A stretch of DNA of 40,811 nucleotides from Egibacteraceae bacterium (GCA_040905805.1 JBBDQS010000012.1:1-40811), one strand, 5' to 3'; shown: positions 24,076-31,269, numbered from the stretch's first letter. Program-made: numbers and translations. The notes: generated from the sequence alone by a model not told the origin.

Positions 24076-24582
24076 ATGAGGGTCCGACGCGTGTCGGTGG
24101 TGGTGCTCGTGCTCGTCGCTGTGGCGTGCTCCTCGGACGATACCGGATGGACGAGCCGCGCCGTCGGTGACGTGGTGTTCGACCACCCGCGCGCCTGGGT
24201 CGTCTACGAAGACGAGGACACCCGCATCGAGGACGCCCTGGTCGAGGTCGTCGACCAGGACAACAACGGCGTCGCCGTCTACCGCTACCGCAACACCGCA
24301 GACGGGTTGACGACGCTCACGGACGCCTTCGAGCAGGAGCTGGAGGCCGTCGACGGGCAGATGGTCACCGCGGGCCCCGCGGACGTCCACGGCGCCCCGG
24401 AGGCCGTGCTGCTGCAAGCCGAGCTCGAGTACGACGAGGGTGACCGGTCGCGCCCCTACCGGCTGTCGCGGCTGCTCATCGAGCGGGACGACGTCATCGT
24501 CGAGATCCGCAGCCGCGAGCCGGTGGCCGGCGGGGACCCAACGCTCCAACGGGTGCTCGACTCCGTTCGGGTCGCCGACTGA
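24076..24582 (+). CDS. Small lipoprotein, PsbP/LpqN-like
   Basis: A 168-residue secreted lipoprotein. Basic MRVRR is followed by a hydrophobic segment and the lipobox V-A-V-A-C at about residue 18. The mature part has alternating strands and a middle segment VAVYRYRNTADGLTTLTDAFEQEL that is reminiscent of PsbP/DUF1795 or LpqN/LpqT lipoproteins, but I cannot assign it firmly. GGAGGG at 24060-24065 supports the ATG. Its last 127 bases lie antisense to the end of the HelD-like gene. Function unknown. Confidence 0.7.
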   Translation: MRVRRVSVVVLVLVAVACSSDDTGWTSRAVGDVVFDHPRAWVVYEDEDTRIEDALVEVVDQDNNGVAVYRYRNTADGLTTLTDAFEQELEAVDGQMVTAGPADVHGAPEAVLLQAELEYDEGDRSRPYRLSRLLIERDDVIVEIRSREPVAGGDPTLQRVLDSVRVAD

Positions 24583-26318
24583 CCGCAGCCCGCCGGGAGC
24601 CCCCTCGTATGCAGGACGGTCAGGCGCTGGGTCGGCCGGGTGCAGGCGACGTAGAGGCCGCGCAGGCCCCGCTCCTCGACGATCGCCGCCGGCTCGACCA
24701 CGACGACACTGTCGAACTCCAGGCCGCGGACGTCCTCGACGGTGTGGACGACGGCGTGCCCGCCGGCCCACTGGCGCACCGCCGCCGCCATGGCGCTCGG
24801 GGCCACGACCGCCACCGTGCCGCCAGCCTCCACGAGACCGGCCACCGTCGCCGCCAGCGTCCCCGGCAGCACCGACCGCTCGACCCGCTCGACCTCCGGG
24901 TGCGCCCCGGTCCGGCGCACCGACCGGGGGGGTCCCAACGCCGGGGTGGTGACGGCCAGCATGGTCCCCGCCCACTCCATGATCTCGGCCGGCGTGCGGT
25001 AGTTGACCGTCAGCGCGCGGATGGTCGAGCGGCCGCGGGCACCCACGAGCAACCGGGCGACGTCCTCCCAGCTGCCTGGCGTCCACACCCCGCCGGCCTG
25101 CCCGAGGTCGCCCACGATCGTCATGGACCGCGACGGGCACCGGCGGGTGAGCATCCGCCACTGCATGGGGGTCAGCTCCTGCGCCTCGTCGACCAGCACG
25201 TGGGCGAAGGTGCTGGCCTCCTCGTCGGTGGTCAGGCAGGCAGCGAGCTCGTCGAGCAGCGCGAGGTCGTCCGCGCTCCACGCCGCGTCGGTCGGACGGA
25301 CCAGCAGCGCCTGCTCCGCGTCGGTCAGGATGCCGGCGGCGGCGTGCCGCAGGCGGCGTGGCGAGGCGAACAGCTGCCGCACCACGGCCCGGGCCAGGAG
25401 CGGCGGCGCCTCCCCGCCCCGTGCCCGCCCCCGAACATGTCGGGCCACGCGCGCGAGCACCGCCGCCATGCGCCCGTCCGCCTTGACCACCGCCGCCTCG
25501 TGGGCGTCGGCGGCACCGACCGGCGGAAGGCCCGGCAGGTCCGCCAGGCGGCCGAGGCGCACGCTGTCCTCGCCGAGGGAGGGCAGCACCTCCCCGATGG
25601 CCCGCAGGAAGCCCGGGGTCGGGCCGACCAGCAGGACCCGGCCGTGGTCAAGGCGCCCGCGGTGCGTGTAGAGCAGGTAGGCGGCGCGGTGCAGGGCGAC
25701 GGCGGTCTTGCCGGTGCCCGGCCCGCCCTGCACCACCAGGACGCCCTCCAGCGGCGCCCGCACGACCTCGTCCTGCTCGCGCTGGATCGTCGCGACGATG
25801 TCGCGCATCGTGCCCGTGCGCCGGCGGTCGAGCGCGGTGAGCAGCGCCGCCTCGCCAACAAGCGCCAGCTCGCCGCCGGCCGACTCGGCCAGCAGCTCGT
25901 CGTCGAGGTCCACCACCTGCCGGCCGCGGCAGCGGATGTGCCGGCGGCGCGTGACCCCGAGCGGCTCGGCGCCGGTCGCGCGGTAGAACGACGCCGCAGC
26001 CGGGGCGCGCCAGTCGAGCACCAGCGGTTCGAACGCGGCGTCGGCGACCGCGACCCGCCCGATGTGCACGTGCCCCCCGTCGTGCAGGTCCAGGCGGCCG
26101 AACACCAGCGGTTCCTGACCGACCTCCAGCGCGGCGAGCCGCCGGGCGCTGGTCTCGACGAACACGTCACGGTCGAAACGGGCCTGGTGCGTGCCGCCCG
26201 CGCCGAGACGCACGACCCCCGCCGCGAGCGTGCGGGCCCGATCGCGGAGCGCGGCCAGCCGCGCGTACGCACGGTCGACATGGCCCTGCTCCGCGGTGAT
26301 CTCCGGGTGACTGGTCAC
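24456..26318 (-). CDS. helD: HelD-like superfamily 1 helicase (short form)
   Basis: A 620-residue UvrD/Rep-type ATPase when started at GTG 26318. The N-terminus is a HelD coiled-coil (EITAEQGHVDRAYARLAALRDRA pattern), then VLDWRAPAAASFYRAT and MRDIVATIQREQDEVVR, both HelD signatures. Walker A is GGPGTGKTA (198-206), Walker B LVDEAQELTPMQW, with VNYRTPAEIM and LYVACTRPTQRL near the end. HelD strips RNA polymerase from DNA and can confer rifampicin tolerance; it is normally about 720-780 residues, so this one is short. The recognisable family end falls near base 24590, yet the frame stays open to 24456, inside the convergent lipoprotein gene, adding about 45 unrelated residues. Upstream in-frame starts occur every 15 bp to ATG 26393. 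Confidence 0.85.
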   Translation of the reverse strand: MTSHPEITAEQGHVDRAYARLAALRDRARTLAAGVVRLGAGGTHQARFDRDVFVETSARRLAALEVGQEPLVFGRLDLHDGGHVHIGRVAVADAAFEPLVLDWRAPAAASFYRATGAEPLGVTRRRHIRCRGRQVVDLDDELLAESAGGELALVGEAALLTALDRRRTGTMRDIVATIQREQDEVVRAPLEGVLVVQGGPGTGKTAVALHRAAYLLYTHRGRLDHGRVLLVGPTPGFLRAIGEVLPSLGEDSVRLGRLADLPGLPPVGAADAHEAAVVKADGRMAAVLARVARHVRGRARGGEAPPLLARAVVRQLFASPRRLRHAAAGILTDAEQALLVRPTDAAWSADDLALLDELAACLTTDEEASTFAHVLVDEAQELTPMQWRMLTRRCPSRSMTIVGDLGQAGGVWTPGSWEDVARLLVGARGRSTIRALTVNYRTPAEIMEWAGTMLAVTTPALGPPRSVRRTGAHPEVERVERSVLPGTLAATVAGLVEAGGTVAVVAPSAMAAAVRQWAGGHAVVHTVEDVRGLEFDSVVVVEPAAIVEERGLRGLYVACTRPTQRLTVLHTRGLPAGCGQSATRTESSTRWSVGSPPATGSRLRISTMTSSRSMSSRDSR

Positions 26319-26393
26319 CTGCTCCCCCCTCACCTGCTCCCCCCTCACCGGCTCCCCCCTCACCGGCTCCCCCCGCACCTGCTCCCCCCTCAT
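26319..26393 (-). repeat. Five 15-bp tandem repeats, each with a ribosome-binding site and an in-frame GTG/ATG
   Basis: On the minus strand the unit is a start codon (ATG in the first, GTG in the others), then AGG or CGG, GGG, GAG and CAG or CCG. In each unit GGGGGGAG or similar stands 3 bases before the next GTG, in frame with helD. In-frame starts therefore lie at 26393, 26378, 26363, 26348, 26333 and 26318. Read as protein it is a repeated V-R-G-E-Q/P. Copies differ at one or two positions. Confidence 0.9.
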
Positions 26394-26421
26394 CCCTCGT
26401 CGGCCAACCGTCGCACCCTGC

Positions 26422-26461
26422 CCCACACCCGGCCCTTGCGGCAAGGGGTCCCCCGTGTGGG
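26422..26461. terminator. Nested hairpin between the acyl-CoA dehydrogenase gene and helD
   Basis: Outer arms of 7 bases (CCCACAC at 26422-26428, GTGTGGG at 26455-26461) enclose a perfect inner hairpin at 26433-26447 (6-bp stem CCCTTG, loop CGG). It lies just past the stop of the minus-strand dehydrogenase and ahead of helD, so it probably ends the former transcript. No long T-run is present. Confidence 0.5.
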
Positions 26462-26475
26462 AGAATGGACGTGGC

Positions 26476-27633
26476 CTACAGGGGCAGCCCGAGCGAGCGG
26501 GCGACCAGCAAGCGCTGGACCTCGCTGGTGCCCTCGCCGATCTCGAGGATCTTCGCGTCCTGGTAGAAGCGGCCCACGGGGTAGTCGGTGGTGAACCCGT
26601 ACCCGCCGAAGACCTGGCAGGCCCCGCGGGCGGCGTCGACCGCCGCCTCGGTCGCGAACAGCTTGGCGACCGACGCCGCCCGCGCGAACGCCTGGCCGGA
26701 GGCCGCCAGCCAGCAGGCGTAGCGGTACTGGTTGCGGGCGAGCTGGGCGGCGACCTCCATGTCGGCGATCGCGAACGCGACGCCCTGGTTGGCGCCGATC
26801 GGGCGCCCGAAGGCCTCGCGCTGGGTGGCGTAGGCGACGCACTCGTCGATGCAGCCCTGGATCAGCCCGACCGCCAGGGCGGCGATGGCGATGCGGCCCT
26901 CGTCCAGGATAGCGAGGAAGTTGGCCAGACCCCGGCCCTCGTCGCCGAGCTGGTGATCCGCGGGCACCCGGCACCCCTCGAAGGCCAGGTCGCGGGTGTC
27001 GCTGGCGTGCCAGCCGACCTTGCGGTAGCCCGCGCCGACCGTGTAGCCCGGCGTGCCGGTCGGCACCACGAAGTTGGTGACCTGCCGGCGGCCGTCGACC
27101 TCGCCGGTCCCGGCGGTGACCGTCACGAGCGCCGAGATGTCGGTGCCGGCGTTGGTGATGAACTGCTTGGCGCCGTCGATCACCCACCCGTCCCCGTCGC
27201 GCACCGCGGTGGTCCGCAGGGCCGCGGCATCCGTGCCCCCGCCCGCCTCGGTGAGCCCGAACGCGGCGAGATGCTCCCCGCGCGCCAGCGGCGGTAGCCA
27301 GCGCTCCCGCTGCGCCGCGGAGCCGAACCGGAAGATCGGCATCGCCCCGAGCCCGACCGCGGCCTCCAGGGTCACCCCGAGGGACTGGTCGACCCGGCCG
27401 ATCTCCTCGATGGCCAGGCACAGCGACAGCAGGTCCCCGCCCATCCCGCCGTACTCCTCGGGGAAGGGCAGCCCGAACAGGCCCATGGCGCCCATCTCCG
27501 CGACGAGGTCGAGCGGGAACGCACGGTCGGCGTTCATCGCCTCGGCGCGCGGGGCCACCCGCTCGACCGCGAACGCGCGCACCACCTGGCGCAGCTCCTC
27601 CTGCTCGGGCGTGAGCGCGAACGACAGCGCCAT
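26476..27633 (-). CDS. Acyl-CoA dehydrogenase, short/branched-chain type
   Basis: A 385-residue FAD enzyme introducing a 2,3-double bond in acyl-CoA. It opens with LTPEQEELRQVVRAFAVERV and has the FAD segments AFGLTEAGGGTDAAALRT and the K-Q-F-I-T-N-A strand. The catalytic base appears to be E367 in EIGEGTSEVQRLLVAR. In isovaleryl-CoA dehydrogenase this position is not Glu and the base sits in helix G; here helix G reads LDEGRIAIAALAVG, closer to short/branched-chain (2-methylbutyryl) and butyryl enzymes. So although it is next to methylcrotonyl-CoA genes, isovaleryl specificity is uncertain. ATG 27633 has AAGGGA upstream. It is separated from the rest of the cluster by 457 bp and has its own candidate promoter. 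Confidence 0.88.
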   Translation of the reverse strand: MALSFALTPEQEELRQVVRAFAVERVAPRAEAMNADRAFPLDLVAEMGAMGLFGLPFPEEYGGMGGDLLSLCLAIEEIGRVDQSLGVTLEAAVGLGAMPIFRFGSAAQRERWLPPLARGEHLAAFGLTEAGGGTDAAALRTTAVRDGDGWVIDGAKQFITNAGTDISALVTVTAGTGEVDGRRQVTNFVVPTGTPGYTVGAGYRKVGWHASDTRDLAFEGCRVPADHQLGDEGRGLANFLAILDEGRIAIAALAVGLIQGCIDECVAYATQREAFGRPIGANQGVAFAIADMEVAAQLARNQYRYACWLAASGQAFARAASVAKLFATEAAVDAARGACQVFGGYGFTTDYPVGRFYQDAKILEIGEGTSEVQRLLVARSLGLPL

Positions 27634-27667
27634 CGATGATCCCTTCGAGGGGCGGCAGGCCCTCGGC

Positions 27668-27673
27668 AGTCTA
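27668..27673 (-). promoter_or_regulatory. Candidate -10 element (TAGACT) for the acyl-CoA dehydrogenase
   Basis: TAGACT on the minus strand 34 bases ahead of ATG 27633, leaving room for the AAGGGA ribosome-binding site. No clear -35. Confidence 0.4.
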
Positions 27674-27785
27674 CGAGCCGGCGCTCGCTGATCCCGGCTG
27701 CCCTCCCGCCCCGGTACGCCAAGGCGGTCCGCGCGACGACGACGGGCGTGCTGTCCCCCCGGACCTGCGGGCCATGGGGCGTATT

Positions 27786-27803
27786 GGGTAGCCGGGGCTA
27801 CCC
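27786..27803. promoter_or_regulatory. 18-bp perfect palindrome upstream of the acyl-CoA dehydrogenase
   Basis: GGGTAGCC, two G, GGCTACCC: every position pairs. It is about 115 bases upstream of the -10 candidate, so it could be an upstream operator, or an RNA hairpin ending transcription from the liu genes upstream. Not decidable from sequence. Confidence 0.4.
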
Positions 27804-27829
27804 GCACGCCTGCTCACAACCCGGACCTC

Positions 27830-27847
27830 GCAGATCTTCGGGTCTGC
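27830..27847. terminator. Hairpin with TTCG tetraloop
   Basis: Stem GCAGATC / GGTCTGC (seven pairs, one of them G-T) closed by TTCG, a very stable RNA loop when transcribed from the plus strand. It follows the liu genes on the minus strand, where the loop would read CGAA. No T-run. Confidence 0.35.
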
Positions 27848-27852
27848 CTCTG

Positions 27853-27920
27853 GTTACCGGCCGGTAGATGGGGTCTCAGCGACATATCTGTCCCTCCCAC
27901 CCCATCTACCGCCGGGTAAC
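27853..27920. repeat. 22-bp imperfect inverted repeat with 24-base spacer
   Basis: Arms 27853-27874 and 27899-27920 pair at 20 of 22 positions; the two mismatches are adjacent-plus-one G/C swaps. The left arm itself contains a perfect 12-bp palindrome (TACCGGCCGGTA, 27855-27866). The right arm begins exactly where recognisable toxin-like coding sequence stops. Either a two-site operator, a strong RNA hairpin or a tiny mobile-element remnant. Confidence 0.6.
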
Positions 27921-28034
27921 GTCGGTTGCGCGCAGGCCCACCTCGGTGACGTGCACGGCATCATGCCCGTGCCGATCGCGCAGCCGGGCCGCCGCCTCAG
28001 AGGTGAGCGGCGGCGTCGTCCAACGCGAGGCCAT
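27906..28034 (-). pseudogene. Fragment of a DUF5615/PIN-like toxin
   Basis: The reading frame encodes a short piece, L-R-D-R-H-G-H-D-A-V-H-V-T-E-V-G-L-R-A-T-D, that matches the middle of DUF5615 PIN-like toxins (pattern G-H-D-x-V-H-V-x-E-x-G-L). The expected N-terminal acidic motif (L-L-D-E-N/D-L) is not in this frame; a shifted frame reads A-L-D-D at about 28015-28023, hinting at a frameshift. The C-terminal half, with the remaining PIN acidic residues, is gone, cut off at the inverted repeat. No antitoxin gene (for example DUF433) is seen. Judged non-functional. Confidence 0.45.
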
Positions 28035-28090
28035 GTCGCGAGTACGCAGGTCGCTCTCGGGCGCCAGGGTGGCGATGCGCGGATCTTCGC

Positions 28091-28267
28091 TCAGCGGCGA
28101 CGGGCGACGTTGGCGAGCAGCACCGCGATCGCCACGAGCAGGCCCGCGACGAGGACCAGGCGGGCCACCCCCGCCAGCGCGGTCAGCGCCAGGTAGGCGA
28201 CGAAGACGAGTACCGCGACGAACAGCAGCCCGCCGCCGCGGCCCGCCCCGCCGGGGCCGGCCCTCAC
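28091..28267 (-). CDS. 58-residue membrane protein coupled to HMG-CoA lyase
   Basis: A very small protein with a Gly/Arg-rich N-terminus and two closely spaced hydrophobic stretches (LLFVAVLVFVAYLALTALAG and ARLVLVAGLLVAIAVLLANV), ending in three arginines. Its GTG start overlaps the HMG-CoA lyase stop as GTGA, which argues for real, coupled translation. The strongly biased amino-acid pattern also fits a genuine two-helix hairpin. I recognise no family. Confidence 0.6.
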   Translation of the reverse strand: MRAGPGGAGRGGGLLFVAVLVFVAYLALTALAGVARLVLVAGLLVAIAVLLANVARRR

Positions 28268-29196
28268 GTCTGCCTCCACGCACGCACGACCCGGGAGGGG
28301 CTCGCCTTGCCGAGCTGGCCCTCCATCCACCTGCTGGTCGCCACCAGGCGGGCCAGGTCGACGCCGCTCGCCACGCCGAGCCCATCGAGCATCCAGACGA
28401 GGTCTTCGGTGGCGAGGTTGCCCGTGGCCGACTGCGCGTAGGGGCACCCGCCCAAGCCGCCGGCGGCGGCATCCACCACGGTCACGCCCGCCTGCAGCGC
28501 GGCCAGCGTGTTGGCCAGCGCCTGGCCGTAGGTGTCGTGGAAGTGCACCGCCAGGCGGTCGGGGCCGACGCCGTGCCGGCCGAACGCGGCGAGCAGCGCC
28601 GCGACGTGCCCGGGCGTGCCGACCCCGATCGTATCGCCGAGGCTCAGGGCGTCGCACCCGAGGTCCAGCAGGCGCCGTCCGACCGCCACGACGGCCTCGA
28701 CGGGCACCGGCCCCTCCCACGGGTCACCGAAGCACATGGACAGGTAGGCGCGCACACCCAGGTCCTCGGCGCGGGCTCTGGCCACCACGGGGGCGAACAT
28801 CGCGATCGACTCCTCGACGCTGCGGTTGAGGTTGCGCTGCGCGAAGGTCTCCGTCGCGCTGCCGAAGATGGCGACGTCGTGCGCACCCGCCGCCAGGGCG
28901 CGATCCAGACCGCGGTCGTTGGGGACGAGCACGGGGAAGCGGGCGCCGGCACCCTCGGGCAGGCCGGCGACCACCGCGTCGGCGTCGGCCAGCTGGGGCA
29001 CCCACCGGGGCGGTACGAAGCTGGTCGCCTCGATGACGGACAGGCCCGCGTCGGCGAGGCGGCCGATCAGCTCGAGCTTGACCGCGGTCGGGACGGTCCG
29101 CGGCTCGTTCTGCAGCCCGTCGCGCGGGCCGACCTCCCAGATGGTCACCCGCTCGGGCAACCCCGCCAGCACGACCGGGTCCGCCGCGCGGGTCAT
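28264..29196 (-). CDS. liuE: Hydroxymethylglutaryl-CoA lyase
   Basis: A 310-residue DRE-TIM metallolyase cleaving HMG-CoA to acetoacetate and acetyl-CoA, the last step of leucine breakdown. IWEVGPRDGLQNE (residues 19-31) has the catalytic Arg-Asp and Glu. HFHDTYGQALANTL supplies the metal histidines, and GGLGGCPYA the catalytic cysteine loop. Length is standard. The ATG overlaps the stop of the biotin-carboxylase subunit gene by 4 bases and its own stop overlaps the small membrane protein start. The position in the mcc cluster supports the assignment. Confidence 0.93.
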   Translation of the reverse strand: MTRAADPVVLAGLPERVTIWEVGPRDGLQNEPRTVPTAVKLELIGRLADAGLSVIEATSFVPPRWVPQLADADAVVAGLPEGAGARFPVLVPNDRGLDRALAAGAHDVAIFGSATETFAQRNLNRSVEESIAMFAPVVARARAEDLGVRAYLSMCFGDPWEGPVPVEAVVAVGRRLLDLGCDALSLGDTIGVGTPGHVAALLAAFGRHGVGPDRLAVHFHDTYGQALANTLAALQAGVTVVDAAAGGLGGCPYAQSATGNLATEDLVWMLDGLGVASGVDLARLVATSRWMEGQLGKASPSRVVRAWRQT

Positions 29197-31193
29197 GGGG
29201 TCTCGCCCTCCCGCGGGTCCACGACGGCGAGGAGCTGATCCATGCCGACGGTGTCGCCGACGCGCACCGCGAGGGAGACGACCGTGCCGTCGCTCGCCGC
29301 GGTGATGGGATGCTCCATCTTCATCGCCTCGACCACGGCCAGCGTCTGGCCGAGCCGCACCACCTCACCCTCCGCCACGTGCACCGCCGCCACTGTCCCC
29401 GGCATCGGCGACAGCAGCGCACCGCCGGTCGGCACGGCCGCGTGGCGCGCGGCCACGATCCCCTGCTCGTCGGCCAGCGCCCACGTCCCGACGTCGGGCG
29501 CCGCGAGCCACACCGTGCCGTCCGCTGTCGCGGTCGCGAACGTGGCCTGTTCGCCATCGACCGCCACGACGAGCCGCGCGCCGTCCCGGTGCGCGGTGGC
29601 GGGCAGCGCCGGACCGTCGTCGAGGCGCACCTCGGCGGCGGCCGGTGTCCCCCGCACGGCCACAGTCACGAGCCGACCGCCGGCGCGCACCCGCCACCGC
29701 GCCCAGGCGTGCGCACCGACGCGCCAGCCGTCGACGGCGTCGAAGGGGTCTGCCCCCGCACGGGCGGGGGCGAGGTCGAGGAGGCGGACCAGTCCCGCGG
29801 CCGCGAGCAGCAGGTCGGGGACGGCAGGAGGGCCCGTCTGCTCGACGTGGCGCCGGACCAGACCGGTGTCGAGCGTGCCGGCCACGACCTGCGGGTCGGC
29901 GAGCAGGCGGGCGAGGAACGCCGTGTTGGCCGTCACGCCGAGCACGACCGTGCGCTCCAGGGCGCGCCGCACCCGTCGCAACGCCGCCGGGCGGTCGGCG
30001 CCCCAGGCGATGACCTTGCCCAGCAGCGGATCGTACGTGCTGCCCACCGCGGTGCCGGCGACGGCCCCGGGGTCCACGCGCACGCCCGGACCCGACGGCC
30101 ACGAGCACTCGAGCAGGGTGCCACCGGTGGGCAGAAACCCCCGGACCGGGTCCTCGGCGTACACGCGCGCCTCGATGGCGTGGCCCTGCGGACGCAGGTC
30201 GTCCTGGGTGCACGGCAGCGGCTGCCCCGCGGCGACCCGCAGCTGCCACTCCACCAGGTCCACGTCGTAGACCGCCTCGGTGACAGGGTGCTCGACTTGC
30301 AGGCGGGTGTTCATCTCCAGGAAGGCCGGGGTGGCGTCGGGGTCCGCGCCGTCCACGAGGAACTCGACGGTGCCGGCCCCGACGTAACCGCAGGCCACGG
30401 CCACCGCGACGGCGCTGCGGGCCATCCCGTCGCCGGCAGCGCGGCTGATCGCGGGGGCCGGGCACTCCTCGACGAGCTTCTGATGGCGCCGCTGCAGGCT
30501 GCACTCGCGCGCACCCAGGTGGACCACGCCGCCGTGCGCGTCGGCGAACAGCTGCACCTCGACGTGGCGTGCGACCGAGACGTAGCGCTCGAGCAGGAGC
30601 GCATCGTCCCCGAACGCGGCGCGGGCCTCCCGCCGCGCCGCTGCGAGCGCCTGCGCCAGCTGGTCCGGTTCCGTGACGACACGCATGCCCTTGCCACCGC
30701 CGCCGGCTGCGGCCTTCACGATCAGGGGGTAGCCCACGTCGCCGGCCGCCGCGGCCAGCGCCGCGTCGTCCATGTCCGGGGCGTGCACCCCGGGGACCAC
30801 CGGAACGCCCGCGGCCTCGACGATGGCCTTCGCGCTGCGCTTGTCCCCCATGGCCTCGATGACCTCGGGGGGCGGACCGACGAAGGCGACCCCCGCGTCG
30901 GCGCACGCCCGAGCGAACCCGGCGTGCTCGGCCAGGAAGCCGTAGCCGGGATGGACCGCCTGCGCGCCGGTGCGCCGGACCGCATCGAGGATCCGCTCGA
31001 TCGCCAGGTAGGAGGCGGCGGCGGCGGGCGCAGGCCCCAGCCACAGGGCGATATCGGCGGCCTGCACGTGGGGGGCGTCGACGTCAGCGTCGCTGTACAC
31101 CGCGACCGCTCGTATCCCGAGCGCGCGCAGCGTCCGGATGACGCGCACGGCAATCTCCCCGCGGTTGGCGACCAGGACCGTGTCGAACATCAT
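29193..31193 (-). CDS. liuD: Biotin-dependent acyl-CoA carboxylase alpha subunit (methylcrotonyl-CoA type)
   Basis: A 666-residue protein with biotin carboxylase and biotin carrier domains. FDTVLVANRGEIAVRVIRTLR opens the chain; KAAAGGGGKGMRVV is the ATP-grasp glycine loop; EMNTRLQVEHPVTE is the carboxylation core. Residues about 480-590 are a poorly conserved linker domain that docks the beta subunit. The C-terminal carrier domain has EAMKMEH with biotinyl lysine K625. It carboxylates biotin with bicarbonate and ATP; its partner is encoded upstream at 32181-33809. The substrate is probably 3-methylcrotonyl-CoA by context. Start is one of two consecutive ATGs (31193 or 31190). BirA, encoded at 37682, would attach the biotin. 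Confidence 0.92.
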   Translation of the reverse strand: MMFDTVLVANRGEIAVRVIRTLRALGIRAVAVYSDADVDAPHVQAADIALWLGPAPAAAASYLAIERILDAVRRTGAQAVHPGYGFLAEHAGFARACADAGVAFVGPPPEVIEAMGDKRSAKAIVEAAGVPVVPGVHAPDMDDAALAAAAGDVGYPLIVKAAAGGGGKGMRVVTEPDQLAQALAAARREARAAFGDDALLLERYVSVARHVEVQLFADAHGGVVHLGARECSLQRRHQKLVEECPAPAISRAAGDGMARSAVAVAVACGYVGAGTVEFLVDGADPDATPAFLEMNTRLQVEHPVTEAVYDVDLVEWQLRVAAGQPLPCTQDDLRPQGHAIEARVYAEDPVRGFLPTGGTLLECSWPSGPGVRVDPGAVAGTAVGSTYDPLLGKVIAWGADRPAALRRVRRALERTVVLGVTANTAFLARLLADPQVVAGTLDTGLVRRHVEQTGPPAVPDLLLAAAGLVRLLDLAPARAGADPFDAVDGWRVGAHAWARWRVRAGGRLVTVAVRGTPAAAEVRLDDGPALPATAHRDGARLVVAVDGEQATFATATADGTVWLAAPDVGTWALADEQGIVAARHAAVPTGGALLSPMPGTVAAVHVAEGEVVRLGQTLAVVEAMKMEHPITAASDGTVVSLAVRVGDTVGMDQLLAVVDPREGETP

Positions 31194-31269
31194 CGCGCGG
31201 CCATCACGCGGGACCGTGCAGGAACAGGGCCACCACACGGCCCCGATCCACAACGCAGTCCAGCGCTAT

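Larger units (their letters stand above)
27634..28090. other. 457-bp gene-poor stretch with hairpins and a toxin relic
   Basis: Upstream of the dehydrogenase and downstream of the small membrane protein. From left to right it holds a -10-like box (27668-27673), an 18-bp perfect palindrome (27786-27803), a TTCG-loop hairpin (27830-27847), a 22-bp inverted repeat (27853-27920) and a decayed DUF5615-like coding fragment (27906-28034). No intact gene is recognised. Composition is less uniformly GC-rich than its neighbours around 27850-27920. Confidence 0.7.

Noticed and set aside
26319-26393. CRISPR-like reading of the 15-bp repeats
   Set aside because: Units are contiguous without spacers, far too short for CRISPR repeats, and in frame with a coding gene.
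26394-26444. Further upstream ATG at 26444 for helD
   Set aside because: It lies in the terminator region after the dehydrogenase gene, with no ribosome-binding site, and adds residues unrelated to HelD.
27853-27920. tRNA or small structured RNA gene
   Set aside because: The 68-bp length and long stem do not give a cloverleaf; no T-loop or anticodon arm consensus is present.
31194-31269. Extra start-region coding upstream of the biotin-carboxylase subunit (to 31253)
   Set aside because: The added residues are not family-like; the two ATGs at 31193 and 31190 give the canonical opening.
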